Notes under the pieces: generated by a model | What the model was told of the DNA's origin: nothing | Databases searched by the model: none | The model's input: only the letters and a program-made list of their open reading frames with translations | Part shown: piece after piece, positions 34,896-43,512 of the stretch | Layout: every line of letters starts with the position of its first letter | Numbering within the stretch: the stretch's first letter is position 1 | Source of the DNA: an uncultured Piscinibacter sp. | GTDB taxonomy: Bacteria > Pseudomonadota > Gammaproteobacteria > Burkholderiales > Burkholderiaceae_C | Direction: 5' to 3' | Assembly (NCBI RefSeq): GCF_937952055.1 | Contig: NZ_CALFYO010000021.1 | Span: forward strand, 1 to 64,000 | DNA length: 64,000 bases | Program-made: the position numbers and the translations under genes

Positions 34896-35028
34896 CGTTG
34901 TGCCGATTGCTCGGTGATGCACAGACCTGATGCTCACGAGCCTTCGCACTGGCGCAGGCCGGCCCATCTGGCCCACCGCAGCAGCGTCGGCGACTTCCGC
35001 ACCCGGCCGCGACTACGGAGCGAACCCG

Positions 35029-35961
35029 CTAACCCGCACCCAGCCGCCACGGGTGCGTCTTGTCGATTGCATCGCGCTGGCGGAAAGCCTTGGGTGACAC
35101 ACCCACCGTTCGCTTGAAGACCTTGGAGAAGCTGAAGGCGTCCTGGTAGCCCACCTCGGCGGCCACGGCCTCCAGCCTGTGGTCGGTTTCGGCCAGCAGG
35201 CGCATGGCGCGCTGCATGCGCAGCAAGCGCAGGTGGTTCAGCGGCGTGTCACCCATGGCGTCGCGGAAGCGCTCGGCCAGCGCGGTGCGTGACAGGCCTG
35301 CGTGCTGCGCCAGTTCGTCCAGCGTCCAAGGGTGTGCGCTGCGCTCGTGCATCAGCGTGAGGGCGCGCCGCACCTGCGGGTCACGCACGGCGTGGCTCCA
35401 GCCGTGCCCGGCCTGGCCGCGCTCGGCCGCGATCTCGCGCAGCGCATACGTGAACACCATGTCCAGCAGCGCCTGCACGATGGTGTCGGTGCCCGGCTCC
35501 GCGGCCCGGATCTCCTGCTCCATCAGCCCGGCGGCCAGCGCCAGCGGACCCAGGCGCGGGCGCGCATCGGCGCGCAGCACGGTCCAGTGCGGCAGCTCGG
35601 CGAAGAAGGGGTGCAGCGGCGTGTTCCACAGTTGGTAGGCGCCACCCACCACCACGCTGCTGCCCGCCTGCATGGGCCCGAGCTCGTGCGTGATGGTCTG
35701 CGGTTGCAGGCCGGCCAGGCGGGGCCCCACGCTCAGCGCATGGTCGCAGCCACGTGCCATGAAGGCCACGTCGCCGGTGGCCAGCGCCAGGGGCTCGATC
35801 AGCGTGGGCGCGTGCACGTGCACCGGCCCCTGCACAACCACGTGCAGGCCGATGCTCTTGTCGCAAGGGAAGCGCAGCGCCACGTCGGCCGGAATGGCGC
35901 GCAGGCCCAGCACGCGACGCCGCAGGCCGGCGTCCTGAAAAATGTCTGAAAGGAGGTCCAC
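35029..35961 (-). CDS. AraC-family transcriptional regulator with cupin_6 domain
   Basis: 310 residues. An N-terminal cupin-type sensor domain (about 10-190) is followed by two helix-turn-helix motifs (LDELAQHAGLSRTALAERF and AVAAEVGYQDAFSFSKVFK). The family usually controls a neighbouring oxidoreductase gene, here the divergent NmrA-type gene. The start is a GTG at 35961 without clear Shine-Dalgarno site; it lies six bases from a direct repeat that is probably its own operator. Confidence 0.9.
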   Translation of the reverse strand: MDLLSDIFQDAGLRRRVLGLRAIPADVALRFPCDKSIGLHVVVQGPVHVHAPTLIEPLALATGDVAFMARGCDHALSVGPRLAGLQPQTITHELGPMQAGSSVVVGGAYQLWNTPLHPFFAELPHWTVLRADARPRLGPLALAAGLMEQEIRAAEPGTDTIVQALLDMVFTYALREIAAERGQAGHGWSHAVRDPQVRRALTLMHERSAHPWTLDELAQHAGLSRTALAERFRDAMGDTPLNHLRLLRMQRAMRLLAETDHRLEAVAAEVGYQDAFSFSKVFKRTVGVSPKAFRQRDAIDKTHPWRLGAG

Positions 35962-35966
35962 TTAGG

Positions 35967-35999
35967 ACGATTGGACATGAAACTTGAACGATTGTCCAT
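35967..35999. promoter_or_regulatory. Direct repeats, likely AraC-regulator operator
   Basis: ACGATTGGACAT (35967-35978) and ACGATTGTCCAT (35988-35999) agree in 10 of 12 bases and are spaced 21 bases apart, two helical turns. Phased direct repeats between a regulator and its divergent target are typical of AraC-family sites. Confidence 0.6.
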
Positions 36000-36061
36000 T
36001 ACGGGTTCGCTCGTGGACCGGCAAGATGCACGCCATCGCAACCCCAACCCAGGAGCATCCC

Positions 36062-36895
36062 ATGTCCCGCATCCTCGTCGTCGGCGCCAGCGGCACCGTC
36101 GGTTCCGAACTCTCCCGCCTGCTGGTCGACCAGGGCGAGAAGGTGGTCAAGGCCACCAGCCGCAAGCCCAGCGCCGCCGACCAGGTGCAGGTGGATCTCG
36201 TCAGCCAGTCCGGCCTGAAAGCTGCCTTCGGCAGCGTGGAGCGCGCCTTCTTCCTGGCGCCGCCCGGGCATGCCAATCAGGAAGCGCTGCTCGCCCCGCT
36301 GATCGACGAAGCGAAGGCGCACGGTCTGAAGAAGGTCGTGCTGATGACGGCCATGGGTGCCAACGCCGATGAGAACGCGCCGATGCGCAAGGCCGAACGT
36401 CGGCTGGAAGCCTCGGGCCTGGCCTTCAACATCATCCGGCCGAACTGGTTCATGCAGAACTTCAACACCTTCTGGCTGCACGGCATCCAGACCGCCGGTC
36501 AGATCTTCCTGCCGGTGGGCGCCGCGAAGGGCAGCTTCATCGACGCGCGTGACATCGCGGCCGTGGCCGCCCGACTGCTGACCAGCGAGACCTTCGCCAA
36601 CCGCGACTTCGACCTCACCGGCCCGCGCGCGCTGGACCATGCCGAAGTGGCGGCCATCCTGATGCGGGCCACCGGCAAGACGATAGGCTTCACCGACATC
36701 TCGCCCGACGCCATGCTGCAGGGGCTGCTGGGGGCCGGCCTGCCGAAGGACTACGCGGAGTTCCTGGTGCTGATCCTGGGCTACTTCAAGGCCGGCTACG
36801 CCGAGCGCACCACCGACGCCGTGCAGCAGATCACCGACCAGCCGCCGCGCACGATCGAGCAGTACGCGAAGGACTACCGGGCCAGCTGGGTCTGA
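36062..36895 (+). CDS. NmrA-like atypical short-chain dehydrogenase (NAD(P)-binding)
   Basis: 277 residues. The N-terminal Rossmann motif VVGASGTVGSELSRLL and the FNIIRPNWFMQNF segment are those of NmrA/HSCARG and quinone-oxidoreductase-2-like proteins. It may reduce quinones or sense the NADP(H) state. The ATG at 36062 gives the normal N-terminus. It is divergent from the AraC regulator and probably its target. Confidence 0.87.
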   Translation: MSRILVVGASGTVGSELSRLLVDQGEKVVKATSRKPSAADQVQVDLVSQSGLKAAFGSVERAFFLAPPGHANQEALLAPLIDEAKAHGLKKVVLMTAMGANADENAPMRKAERRLEASGLAFNIIRPNWFMQNFNTFWLHGIQTAGQIFLPVGAAKGSFIDARDIAAVAARLLTSETFANRDFDLTGPRALDHAEVAAILMRATGKTIGFTDISPDAMLQGLLGAGLPKDYAEFLVLILGYFKAGYAERTTDAVQQITDQPPRTIEQYAKDYRASWV

Positions 36896-36934
36896 CTTGC
36901 GCAGCGGCAGCGTGGCGGCGTCGCCGGCACCTGA

Positions 36935-37450
36935 ACCTGGCGCATCTTCCGCGAGATCGGGCCCATGGTGCACGAGTCGGTCGAGGGTCAGGCGATGGAG
37001 CTGGGCCGGGTGCACGACGGCGTCTGCGTCCTCGACGAACCCGACTGCCTGAGCATGATCCTGAAGAAGACCTGCTGGTACACCAGCATCCAGCCGTGCC
37101 GCATCGGCGCGCTGGTGGCCACCGGCGGCGCGGCCGACCCGGAGCGCTTCAACCGCTTCGGCGACCAGATGGGCGCGGCGGTCCAGATCCAGGACGACAT
37201 CCTGAACCTCGTCGCCGGTGCGAAGCGCTACGGCGAGGAGATCGACGGCGACAGCTGGGAGGGCAAGCGCACGCTGATGCTGATGCACGCCTACCGGCAC
37301 GCGAACGTGCGCGAACAGCGCCGCATCGAGCGCTATCTCGCCGCGCCGTGCGAGTTCGTGCTGCTCCATGGCGATCGGCCCGACTCGATGGACAAACGCT
37401 TCATCGAGTCGGTCGTGCTGGAGATGATCGAGCGCCAGGACGGCGGCACG
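36935..37450 (+). pseudogene. Remnant of a polyprenyl diphosphate synthase gene
   Basis: The frame reads VHESVEGQAMELGRVHD, then KKTCWYTSIQPCRIGAL, VQIQDDILNLV and EGKRTLMLMHAYRHA. These are landmarks of the middle and C-terminal part of a trans-isoprenyl diphosphate synthase (second aspartate-rich site QDDILN). The N-terminal third with the first DDxxD motif is missing and there is no start site. The frame stays open to 37,987, but after about 37,450 the translation is Arg/Pro/Ala-rich noise. I read it as a truncated, decayed gene. Confidence 0.7.
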
Positions 37451-37950
37451 GCCAGCCGCGCGGCCACCTGCAGCCCGAGTTCGGCCGCGCTGCCGGCGAC
37501 GCCGACGCCGACGCTCCAACGCACTGATTCGGCCGGGTGGCGCGCCATCGTCGCCATACTGTCGAGCACGGCGCCGCGGGCGTACCCCCTAAGGACCTCG
37601 CCTGCGCCCGTCGTCGCGGTCGATGGCTGCCCTGACGCAGCGACGGCTTGCCGTGAGGTTACAGCCCCGCTGCGTCGAACGGCGCTTCGGTCCGACCCAT
37701 GCAGCTCCACGGAACTCCCGGCCCCCCGGGAGACCTCGGTACCCTTCCAGCGTCGGCGCCCCAGCCATCGCCCACTCCGACGCCCGACGGCCACGCCAGC
37801 GGCGCAGCGGCCAGCAGTCATTCGCTCCGGCAAGGGTCGAACGGCCGCTCGTCGAGGCAGTCGGTTCAACCTCCCGACCCAGGGCAGGCCTTCGCGCCGC
37901 ATGTTGGCCGCGATTCGCTGCAAGCCGATGTTGGGACTTGCCGCGCAACC
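37451..37950. other. Non-coding or decayed stretch
   Basis: About 500 bases between the isoprenoid-synthase remnant and the LysR stop. No frame resembles a family and the codon pattern is lost. A short hairpin (CTCCCGG with CCGGGAG, 37715-37732) is the only local structure. Probably the far part of the decayed gene or spacer DNA. Confidence 0.5.
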
Positions 37951-38835
37951 TCACGGCATGTTCAAGGTCTGGGCCAGGTGCGAGTAGACGGCACCGACGC
38001 GGCGCAGATGGCGGGATTCGGGATGCGTCAGCAACCACAGTTCCGTCTCGCATTCCTCCAAAGGTTCGGTCAGCCGGACGACATCGTTTCGACCATCGGC
38101 CAGGAACAAGGGCACGATGCCCACGCCCATCCCCAGCGCCACCAGTTCCAGGACGGACAGGATGCTGTTCACACGATAGCGCGGGGCCACCTTGGGGAAG
38201 TGGCGCTTGCGCCAGACGACGGATGGATGTTCGGGCAGCGCGTCATCGGGCGCGATCCAGTCTGATCGGCCGGCCTCGACATCGACGAGCTTGCGCACGC
38301 CGCCTCGCTTGGCCCCATACAGCGCGAGCCGGATCGGGCCGATCTGCTTGCCCACCAGGTGTTGCGGCGGGCGCTTGGTCGCGCGCACGGCGATGTCCGC
38401 GTCGCGTCGAGTCAGGCTGGCAAGTTCGTTGCCGGTGTGGAGTTCATAGCTGAGCAGCGGATGAACCGTGCACAGGGTGCGCAACGCAGGCGCGACCAGG
38501 CCGTGCAGGACCGTGTCGGTCGTCGTGATACGCACCGTGCCCGAGATCTGCGAGGGCGCCGCCTCGACGGACGAGCGGGCGGCCTCGAGCGCTGTCTCCA
38601 TCTGTTCGGCGTGCTCCGCCAGTGCCGAGGCGATCTCGGTGGCGAGATAGCCCGATCGAGTCCGCTCGAACAGCGGGCGCCCGAGACCGCGTTCGATGCG
38701 TTGCAGCGAACGGAACACCGTGGAGCCATCGACGCCGAGGCGTTCCCCCGCCTTGGCCAGCGTTCCACCGCGCACCAGCGCGAGCGTCACCTCCAGGTCG
38801 CCAGGGCTCAGTTTGTATTGCGGCATTGCAATCAT
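37951..38835 (-). CDS. LysR-family transcriptional regulator
   Basis: 294 residues. The N-terminal winged helix (about 8-66, LVRGGTLAKAGERLGVDGSTVFRSL) is followed by the periplasmic-binding-protein-like sensor domain. ATGs at 38835 and 38826 are both possible; an inverted repeat overlaps both, so the later one cannot be excluded. It is divergent from the DoxX-GST-GST operon and is probably its regulator, responding to an electrophile or aromatic compound. Confidence 0.92.
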   Translation of the reverse strand: MIAMPQYKLSPGDLEVTLALVRGGTLAKAGERLGVDGSTVFRSLQRIERGLGRPLFERTRSGYLATEIASALAEHAEQMETALEAARSSVEAAPSQISGTVRITTTDTVLHGLVAPALRTLCTVHPLLSYELHTGNELASLTRRDADIAVRATKRPPQHLVGKQIGPIRLALYGAKRGGVRKLVDVEAGRSDWIAPDDALPEHPSVVWRKRHFPKVAPRYRVNSILSVLELVALGMGVGIVPLFLADGRNDVVRLTEPLEECETELWLLTHPESRHLRRVGAVYSHLAQTLNMP

Positions 38836-38875
38836 CGATTGCCTAATTGTCTATTTATATTTCCAGATTGCAATC
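38825..38875. promoter_or_regulatory. Twin ATTGCAAT sites, likely LysR-regulator operator
   Basis: The palindrome ATTGCAAT occurs at 38825-38832 and 38867-38874 (the second extended to GATTGCAATC), centres 42 bases apart, about four helical turns. The first also forms GCAATC-ATC-GATTGC at 38828-38842. Paired sites over the divergent promoter are what a tetrameric LysR regulator needs. Confidence 0.55.
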
Positions 38876-38916
38876 CTACAGTCTGAGCGTCCGCCACCCT
38901 CCAATGGAGTCACCCG

Positions 38917-39345
38917 ATGAACCCTTCCGCCTCATTCACCACCCAGCTCGGCATTGCCTTGCTCCGCGTGAGCCTGGGGGTCATGTGGATCGCGCATGCC
39001 CTGCTCAAGCTGCTGGTGTTCACCCTGCCCGGCACGGCACAGTTCTTCGCGAGCATCGGCATCCCTGGCGTTCTGGCCTACCCGGTGTTTGCGGCCGAGC
39101 TGCTCGGCGGTCTTGCACTGCTGCTGGGCGTGTACGCGCGGCAGGCCGCGTTGGCTCTGGCGCCGGTGATGGCCGTGGCCGCCTGGGTGCACCTGCCCAA
39201 CGGCTGGGTCCACACCAGCGCCGGCGGGGGCTGGGAGTACCCGGCATTCCTGATCGTCGCGTCCATCGCCCTGTGGCTGCTCGGCGATGGCGCGGCTGCC
39301 ATCAAGCGGAGCGATCGGCTGGTTCCCCGACTGGGGGCCGCCTGA
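38917..39345 (+). CDS. DoxX family membrane protein
   Basis: 142 residues with four membrane segments, starting with LGIALLRVSLGVMWIAHALLK, the DoxX/SURF4-like pattern. Members act in thiol redox or quinone-linked respiration at the inner membrane; the role here is unknown. It is the first gene of an operon with two glutathione S-transferases and faces the LysR gene. Confidence 0.88.
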   Translation: MNPSASFTTQLGIALLRVSLGVMWIAHALLKLLVFTLPGTAQFFASIGIPGVLAYPVFAAELLGGLALLLGVYARQAALALAPVMAVAAWVHLPNGWVHTSAGGGWEYPAFLIVASIALWLLGDGAAAIKRSDRLVPRLGAA

Positions 39346-39388
39346 ATCGACCCACCCTCGTTCGACGCTCCCCCGACAAGGAGACCCC

Positions 39389-39997
39389 ATGAAGCTCTAC
39401 TACGCTCCCGGTGCCTGTTCGCTCGCCGTTCACATCGTCCTGCGCGAGACCGGCACCACCTTCGACGGCATCGCCGTTGACCTCGTCAGGCACACCACCG
39501 CCGACGGTGCCGACTTCCGCACCATTTCGCCGCGTGGTTACGTGCCGCTGCTGCAACTGGACGACGGCTCGCGCCACACCGAGGCGGCATCGCTGCTCCA
39601 GTACGTGGCCGACCTCGATCCGACCCAGTCGCTGATCGGTGCCGCAGGCTCGGCGCGGCGACTCGCCGTCGTCGAGTGGCTGACCTTCGTCAGCACCGAG
39701 TTGCACAAGGCCTTCAGCCCCTGGCTGTGGCACAAGGAGACAGCGGACTCGACCCGGCATGCCGTCAAGGACACGCTGGCCACACGGTTCGCAGAGCTCG
39801 ACGCCCTTCTGTCGAGGCAGGATTACCTGGCCGGCGAGTACAGCGTCGCCGATGCGTATGCATTCACCATCGTCAACTGGGCCAACTTCCTGGCGCTGCC
39901 GCTGACCCCGTACCCACGCCTGAAGGCTTACCTCGCAAGGGTGTCCGAGCGGCCGTGCGTGCACGATGCCCTGCGAGCGGAAGGGCTCATCAAGTGA
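39389..39997 (+). CDS. Beta-class glutathione S-transferase
   Basis: 202 residues. MKLYYAPGACSLAVHIVLRE is the N-terminus of bacterial beta-class GSTs, with the catalytic Cys10. The thioredoxin-like domain is followed by the helical domain with the N-capping box YSVADAYAF. It conjugates or reduces electrophiles with glutathione. The ATG at 39389 has AAGGAGA upstream. It overlaps the next GST gene by four bases (GTGA). Confidence 0.92.
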   Translation: MKLYYAPGACSLAVHIVLRETGTTFDGIAVDLVRHTTADGADFRTISPRGYVPLLQLDDGSRHTEAASLLQYVADLDPTQSLIGAAGSARRLAVVEWLTFVSTELHKAFSPWLWHKETADSTRHAVKDTLATRFAELDALLSRQDYLAGEYSVADAYAFTIVNWANFLALPLTPYPRLKAYLARVSERPCVHDALRAEGLIK

Positions 39998-40674
39998 GCG
40001 GGTCGCTCGTGCTGGTGTCGCACGCGCTCTGCCCCTACGTGCAGCGCGCAGCCGTCGTGCTGCTCGAGAAGGGCGTGCCGTTCGAGCGCCGCGACATCGA
40101 CCTCGCGAACAAGCCGGATTGGTTCCTGAAGATCTCGCCGCTCGGCAAGACACCGGTGCTGCTGGTGGGCGACAAGGCCATCTTCGAGTCCGCCGTGATC
40201 TGCGAATACCTGGAGGAGACCGCCCTGCCGCGCCTGCACCCTTCCAACGCGCTGCAGCGGGCGCAGCACCGGTCGTGGATGGAATTCGGCTCGGCACTGC
40301 TGGCCCTCATCGGCGCCTTCTACAGCGCCGCTGACGAGCCCACGCTGCTGGCGCGCGCAGCAGACGTCCGCGCCCGCCTGGAACAGATCGAGGTCGCACT
40401 GAAGGACGGGCCCTACTTCGCGGGCGATTCCTTCAGCATCGTCGACGCGGCCTTCGGGCCGGTGTTCCGCTACTTCGATGTCTTCGATGTGATCGGCGAG
40501 TTCGGCTTCTGGAACGGCCTGCCGAAGGTGCAGCGGTGGCGGCGGGCGCTTGCAGCCCGGCCGTCGGTGGCCGACGCGGTGCACCCGGATTACCCCGAAC
40601 AGCTTCGTCGGTTCCTGCTGGCACGCCGTTCCGCCTTGACCCGGCTCATGATTCCGGCAGACACACCCGCCTGA
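39994..40674 (+). CDS. Omega/SspA-like glutathione S-transferase
   Basis: 226 residues. The N-terminal CPYVQR (Cys13) and LGKTPVLLVGDKAIFESAVI define an omega- or SspA-like GST with a catalytic cysteine, so it probably works as a thiol transferase or dehydroascorbate-type reductase. The GTG at 39994 overlaps the stop of the preceding GST, indicating translational coupling. Last gene of the DoxX operon. Confidence 0.9.
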   Translation: MSGSLVLVSHALCPYVQRAAVVLLEKGVPFERRDIDLANKPDWFLKISPLGKTPVLLVGDKAIFESAVICEYLEETALPRLHPSNALQRAQHRSWMEFGSALLALIGAFYSAADEPTLLARAADVRARLEQIEVALKDGPYFAGDSFSIVDAAFGPVFRYFDVFDVIGEFGFWNGLPKVQRWRRALAARPSVADAVHPDYPEQLRRFLLARRSALTRLMIPADTPA

Positions 40675-40866
40675 GCGGCCGGACGACGGCCGTGTGGCCA
40701 GACCGCTCACTCGACGAGCATCGGGAACGGGATGTGCACGACGATCAGGTGTTCTTCGAATCGTCCGCGGACGGCATGGGTCAGATCCAGGAACTTTCGC
40801 GTTCGCTCGACGTTGTGATGCCGCGCATTCCGCTCGGCGGCCGGGAGACTGCTGAGCCTGCCACTC
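40675..40866. other. Short intergenic stretch, no gene seen
   Basis: 192 bases between the second GST and the extended end of the quinone reductase, which converge. No family resemblance, no terminator with a T-run. Confidence 0.5.
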
Positions 40867-42120
40867 TCATCGGCAACCGCCTCTTGTACGCCCACTGCGA
40901 AGCAGCCTCGGGCTGACCAGGGGCGTCGCAACGGAGCCACGCGAGAGTGTGCGATCGGGCAGATCAGAAGCGGGTACGCAGCGAATGCCCACCACGTCCC
41001 CGACGGAGGCACCCGCACCAGTGCCACCAGTCCGACTGACGCGGACTCCGGCCATGACCACCTGCCGCCGGTTCGCGCCGCACTGGAGCGGCGGCGAGCG
41101 ACGCGCTCGTGATCCGTGCGCCAACCCATGCGCTCGTTGCGCCCAGTCCCGGATGAGCACCACCCGCCCGATGGTGTCCCGGCTTTCCACCGCCCCCAGC
41201 GCCCCACGCCACCGCGTGGCCGAGCAGGTGGAATGCACGAGCGGGCGCAGCGCACCACGATCGAAGAGTTCGCCGACGCTGGCCAGGTTGCGCTGGTACT
41301 CGGCCTGCTCGCGTTCCATGAACTGCCGGATGTCTACACCGACCAGGGAGCCCTTCAGGAGTGCGAGGTTGGTGCGCAGGGATGGGATCTCTCCGGCCGC
41401 GAATCCGATGACCAGGTGGCGTCCACCCCACTGCAGCGTTCGGAACGCAGGAACCGAAAAGCCCGCACCGAGCGGGTCCAGCACGACGTCCACCCCTTCG
41501 GCGCCCGACCAGGCCCTCACCCGTTCCTTCCATCCGGGCTGGCCAAGATCGACCGTGGCACCCGCGCCGGCTGCAAGCGCTACCTTCAGCTTGCGTTCTC
41601 CATGGGCCCCGGCGATGACCCGGGCGCCCAGGGCCTTTGCGATCTGGATGGACGCCATGCCGACACTGCCCGCTGCCCCCATGATGAAGACGGCTTCGCT
41701 GGCCCGCAGCGCCCCCCGTCGCGCCAGCGCGTAGTGCGCCGTGCCGTACGGCGCAGCCAGCGCCGCTGCAGCCTGGGGCTCGGCCTTCGCCGAGACCGGG
41801 AAGATCTCGTGCGCGTTCGCGCACACCGCTTCCGCCCAGGCCCCGCCGAAGACCATGCCGACGACCCGCATGCCCGGCGCCAGATGGCCGGGAACCTCCG
41901 GGCCACGGCGCTGGATCACGCCGCACATCTCGGACCCCGGGATCAACGGCAGCGTCGGCTTGAGTTGGTAGCCTCCTCGGTCGTAGAGCAGGTCGACGAA
42001 GGACGGCGCAGTCACCTCGACCTTCACCAGCACCTGGCCGATGCCAGGTTCAGGTGCCGGCACGTCTTCGAGCCCCCAGTCCTCCCAGCCGTTGAAGCCA
42101 TGGACTCGCAGTGCGCGCAT
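40867..42120 (-). CDS. NADPH:quinone oxidoreductase (zinc-free MDR) with abnormal C-terminal extension
   Basis: 417 residues. The N-terminal GroES-like fold and a Rossmann domain with IMGAAGSVGMASIQIAKALGA (about 146-166) are typical of the quinone reductase group, which moves two electrons from NADPH to quinones or enones. Family members end at about 325, shortly after TIGRVVL; here the frame runs on for about 92 more Arg/Gly-rich residues without family character. A lost stop or a frameshift close to the true end is likely. The ATG at 42120 is the normal start. Confidence 0.8.
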   Translation of the reverse strand: MRALRVHGFNGWEDWGLEDVPAPEPGIGQVLVKVEVTAPSFVDLLYDRGGYQLKPTLPLIPGSEMCGVIQRRGPEVPGHLAPGMRVVGMVFGGAWAEAVCANAHEIFPVSAKAEPQAAAALAAPYGTAHYALARRGALRASEAVFIMGAAGSVGMASIQIAKALGARVIAGAHGERKLKVALAAGAGATVDLGQPGWKERVRAWSGAEGVDVVLDPLGAGFSVPAFRTLQWGGRHLVIGFAAGEIPSLRTNLALLKGSLVGVDIRQFMEREQAEYQRNLASVGELFDRGALRPLVHSTCSATRWRGALGAVESRDTIGRVVLIRDWAQRAHGLAHGSRARRSPPLQCGANRRQVVMAGVRVSRTGGTGAGASVGDVVGIRCVPASDLPDRTLSRGSVATPLVSPRLLRSGRTRGGCR

Positions 42121-42231
42121 GTGGGTCTTTCCGTGCAATGGCGGGCGCTCAGAGCGCGGCAGCGTCGATTCGGTGAGGTGGGCGCTGCCCAGCGGCGAGA
42201 CCTCGCCGCGGCGACGCATGGCGACGTGCCG

Positions 42232-42465
42232 ATGAACCTGCTGATGGATCGGCTGAACGCACACGCATCCATCCGCGCCGGCGACGGCGGCGCTGTCTGC
42301 CGCATCGCGCCCACCGACGCGGACAAGGCGGGTCGCGACCAGCTGCTGGCGTGCGTGCATGCACCGAGGCTCGAGCTCGAAGTCGACCGGATCGGCAACA
42401 TCTTCGGCATCCGTGCGGGCGGAGCCGATGCGGCACCGGTCATGACCGGAACGCACATCGGGGGG
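42232..42465 (+). pseudogene. N-terminal remnant of an M20-type hydantoinase/carbamoylase gene
   Basis: The frame reads MNLLMDRLNAHASI, then RIAPTDADKAGRDQLL and VDRIGNIFGIRAG, then PVMTGTHIGG. This is the start of Zn-dependent N-carbamoyl-amino-acid hydrolases (M20), up to the first metal-site histidine (TGTHI for the usual TGSH). It breaks off there: the catalytic and dimerisation domains are absent. The RidA gene on the other strand begins just beyond. A truncated relic. Confidence 0.7.
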
Positions 42466-42487
42466 TGGCCACGGGCCGCGCCCCGAT

Positions 42488-42970
42488 TCAGTCGGCCAAC
42501 TCGACCTCCGCCTCGCAGTTGACCGGCGCGTTGAGGGGAATGACCATGCCAATCGAAGACCGTGCATGCGCGCCCACCTCGGGGCCGAACAGTTCCAGGA
42601 TCAGGTCGGAATAGCCGTTGGTCACGCGCGGCGTCTCGTAGAAGCCCGGCGCCACATTGACCATCGCGAACACGCGCAGCCAGGCGGCGATGCGGTCCAG
42701 ATCGCCGATCGCGCGCTTCAGGCTCGCCAGGTGCGCCAGCGCGACCAGCTGCGCCGAGGCATAGCCCTGCTCGGGCGTGACCTCGGCGCCGACCTTGCCG
42801 AGGGGTCCGGCCACGCGTCCGTCCGCGTCCACCGCCACGTGGCCGGACACATAGGCATGGCGGCCGCGCACGCGCACCCATTCGAACGGCAGTCGCACGC
42901 CCGGCGGCGCCTGCAGCGGCGGCGGCAGCATCAGGCCCATGGCCGCGATGCGTGCTTCGATCTTTCCCAT
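42488..42970 (-). CDS. RidA/YjgF family protein
   Basis: 160 residues, the YjgF/Rid fold used by enamine/imine deaminases. It begins MGKIEARIAAMGL and shows YVSGHVAVDADGR and FAMVNVAPGFYETPRV. The C-terminal glycine/arginine pocket differs from canonical RidA (RSSIGMVIPLN), placing it in a Rid side-group of uncertain activity. It lies 15 bases behind the cupin gene. The decayed carbamoylase beside it hints at an old amino-acid or pyrimidine catabolic locus. Confidence 0.85.
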   Translation of the reverse strand: MGKIEARIAAMGLMLPPPLQAPPGVRLPFEWVRVRGRHAYVSGHVAVDADGRVAGPLGKVGAEVTPEQGYASAQLVALAHLASLKRAIGDLDRIAAWLRVFAMVNVAPGFYETPRVTNGYSDLILELFGPEVGAHARSSIGMVIPLNAPVNCEAEVELAD

Positions 42971-42985
42971 GTCGCTCTCCAGGGC

Positions 42986-43384
42986 TCAGGGCACGAGCGC
43001 ATCGAGCTCGGGCCGCATCGACACGCACTCCTGCGCCGTCGCATCATTGCGCGCGGTGACGAACACCGCCGGCGTCGCGCTGCGATTGACCGCCACGTGC
43101 GGCAGGCCGGCCGGCGTGAACAGGTAGTCGCCAGGGCGCGCGACTTCGCGCTGCTCGAGCTGCGCGCCGCTCCACAACTCGACCTCGTCGCCGCTCAGCA
43201 TGTAGTGCGCCGACTCGTGGCGATCGTGCACGTGCGCCTGGGTGCGCTGCCCGGGCGACAGCGTCACGAGGCCGAGGAAGAGTTGCTGCGCGCCGGTGGT
43301 CTCGGCGCTGATGCCGGGCGCGTAGCGCGGGCCCTGGGCGCTGGTGTAGGGCGCGGCGCCCCGGACGACGAATCGCATGCTCAT
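42986..43384 (-). CDS. Small cupin domain protein
   Basis: 132 residues, one cupin_2 barrel. The metal-binding motif 1 is in HVHDRHESAHYMLSGD and motif 2 in PAGLPHVAVN, so a metal-dependent dioxygenase, isomerase or sensor role is possible. The ATG at 43384 (MSMRFVV) fits; the frame upstream is not coding. First of a two-gene operon with the RidA-type gene. Confidence 0.85.
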   Translation of the reverse strand: MSMRFVVRGAAPYTSAQGPRYAPGISAETTGAQQLFLGLVTLSPGQRTQAHVHDRHESAHYMLSGDEVELWSGAQLEQREVARPGDYLFTPAGLPHVAVNRSATPAVFVTARNDATAQECVSMRPELDALVP

Positions 43385-43512
43385 GGTCGGACTCCTGTGG
43401 CTTCGCGGGAATGACTCCCGCCACCGCACAATGCGGGCACGGGCGCCACAGGTCACTGAAGAGGCGCCTAAAAACGGCGAAATCCGGCATAGCCCGACGT
43501 GGGGGAAGTGAC

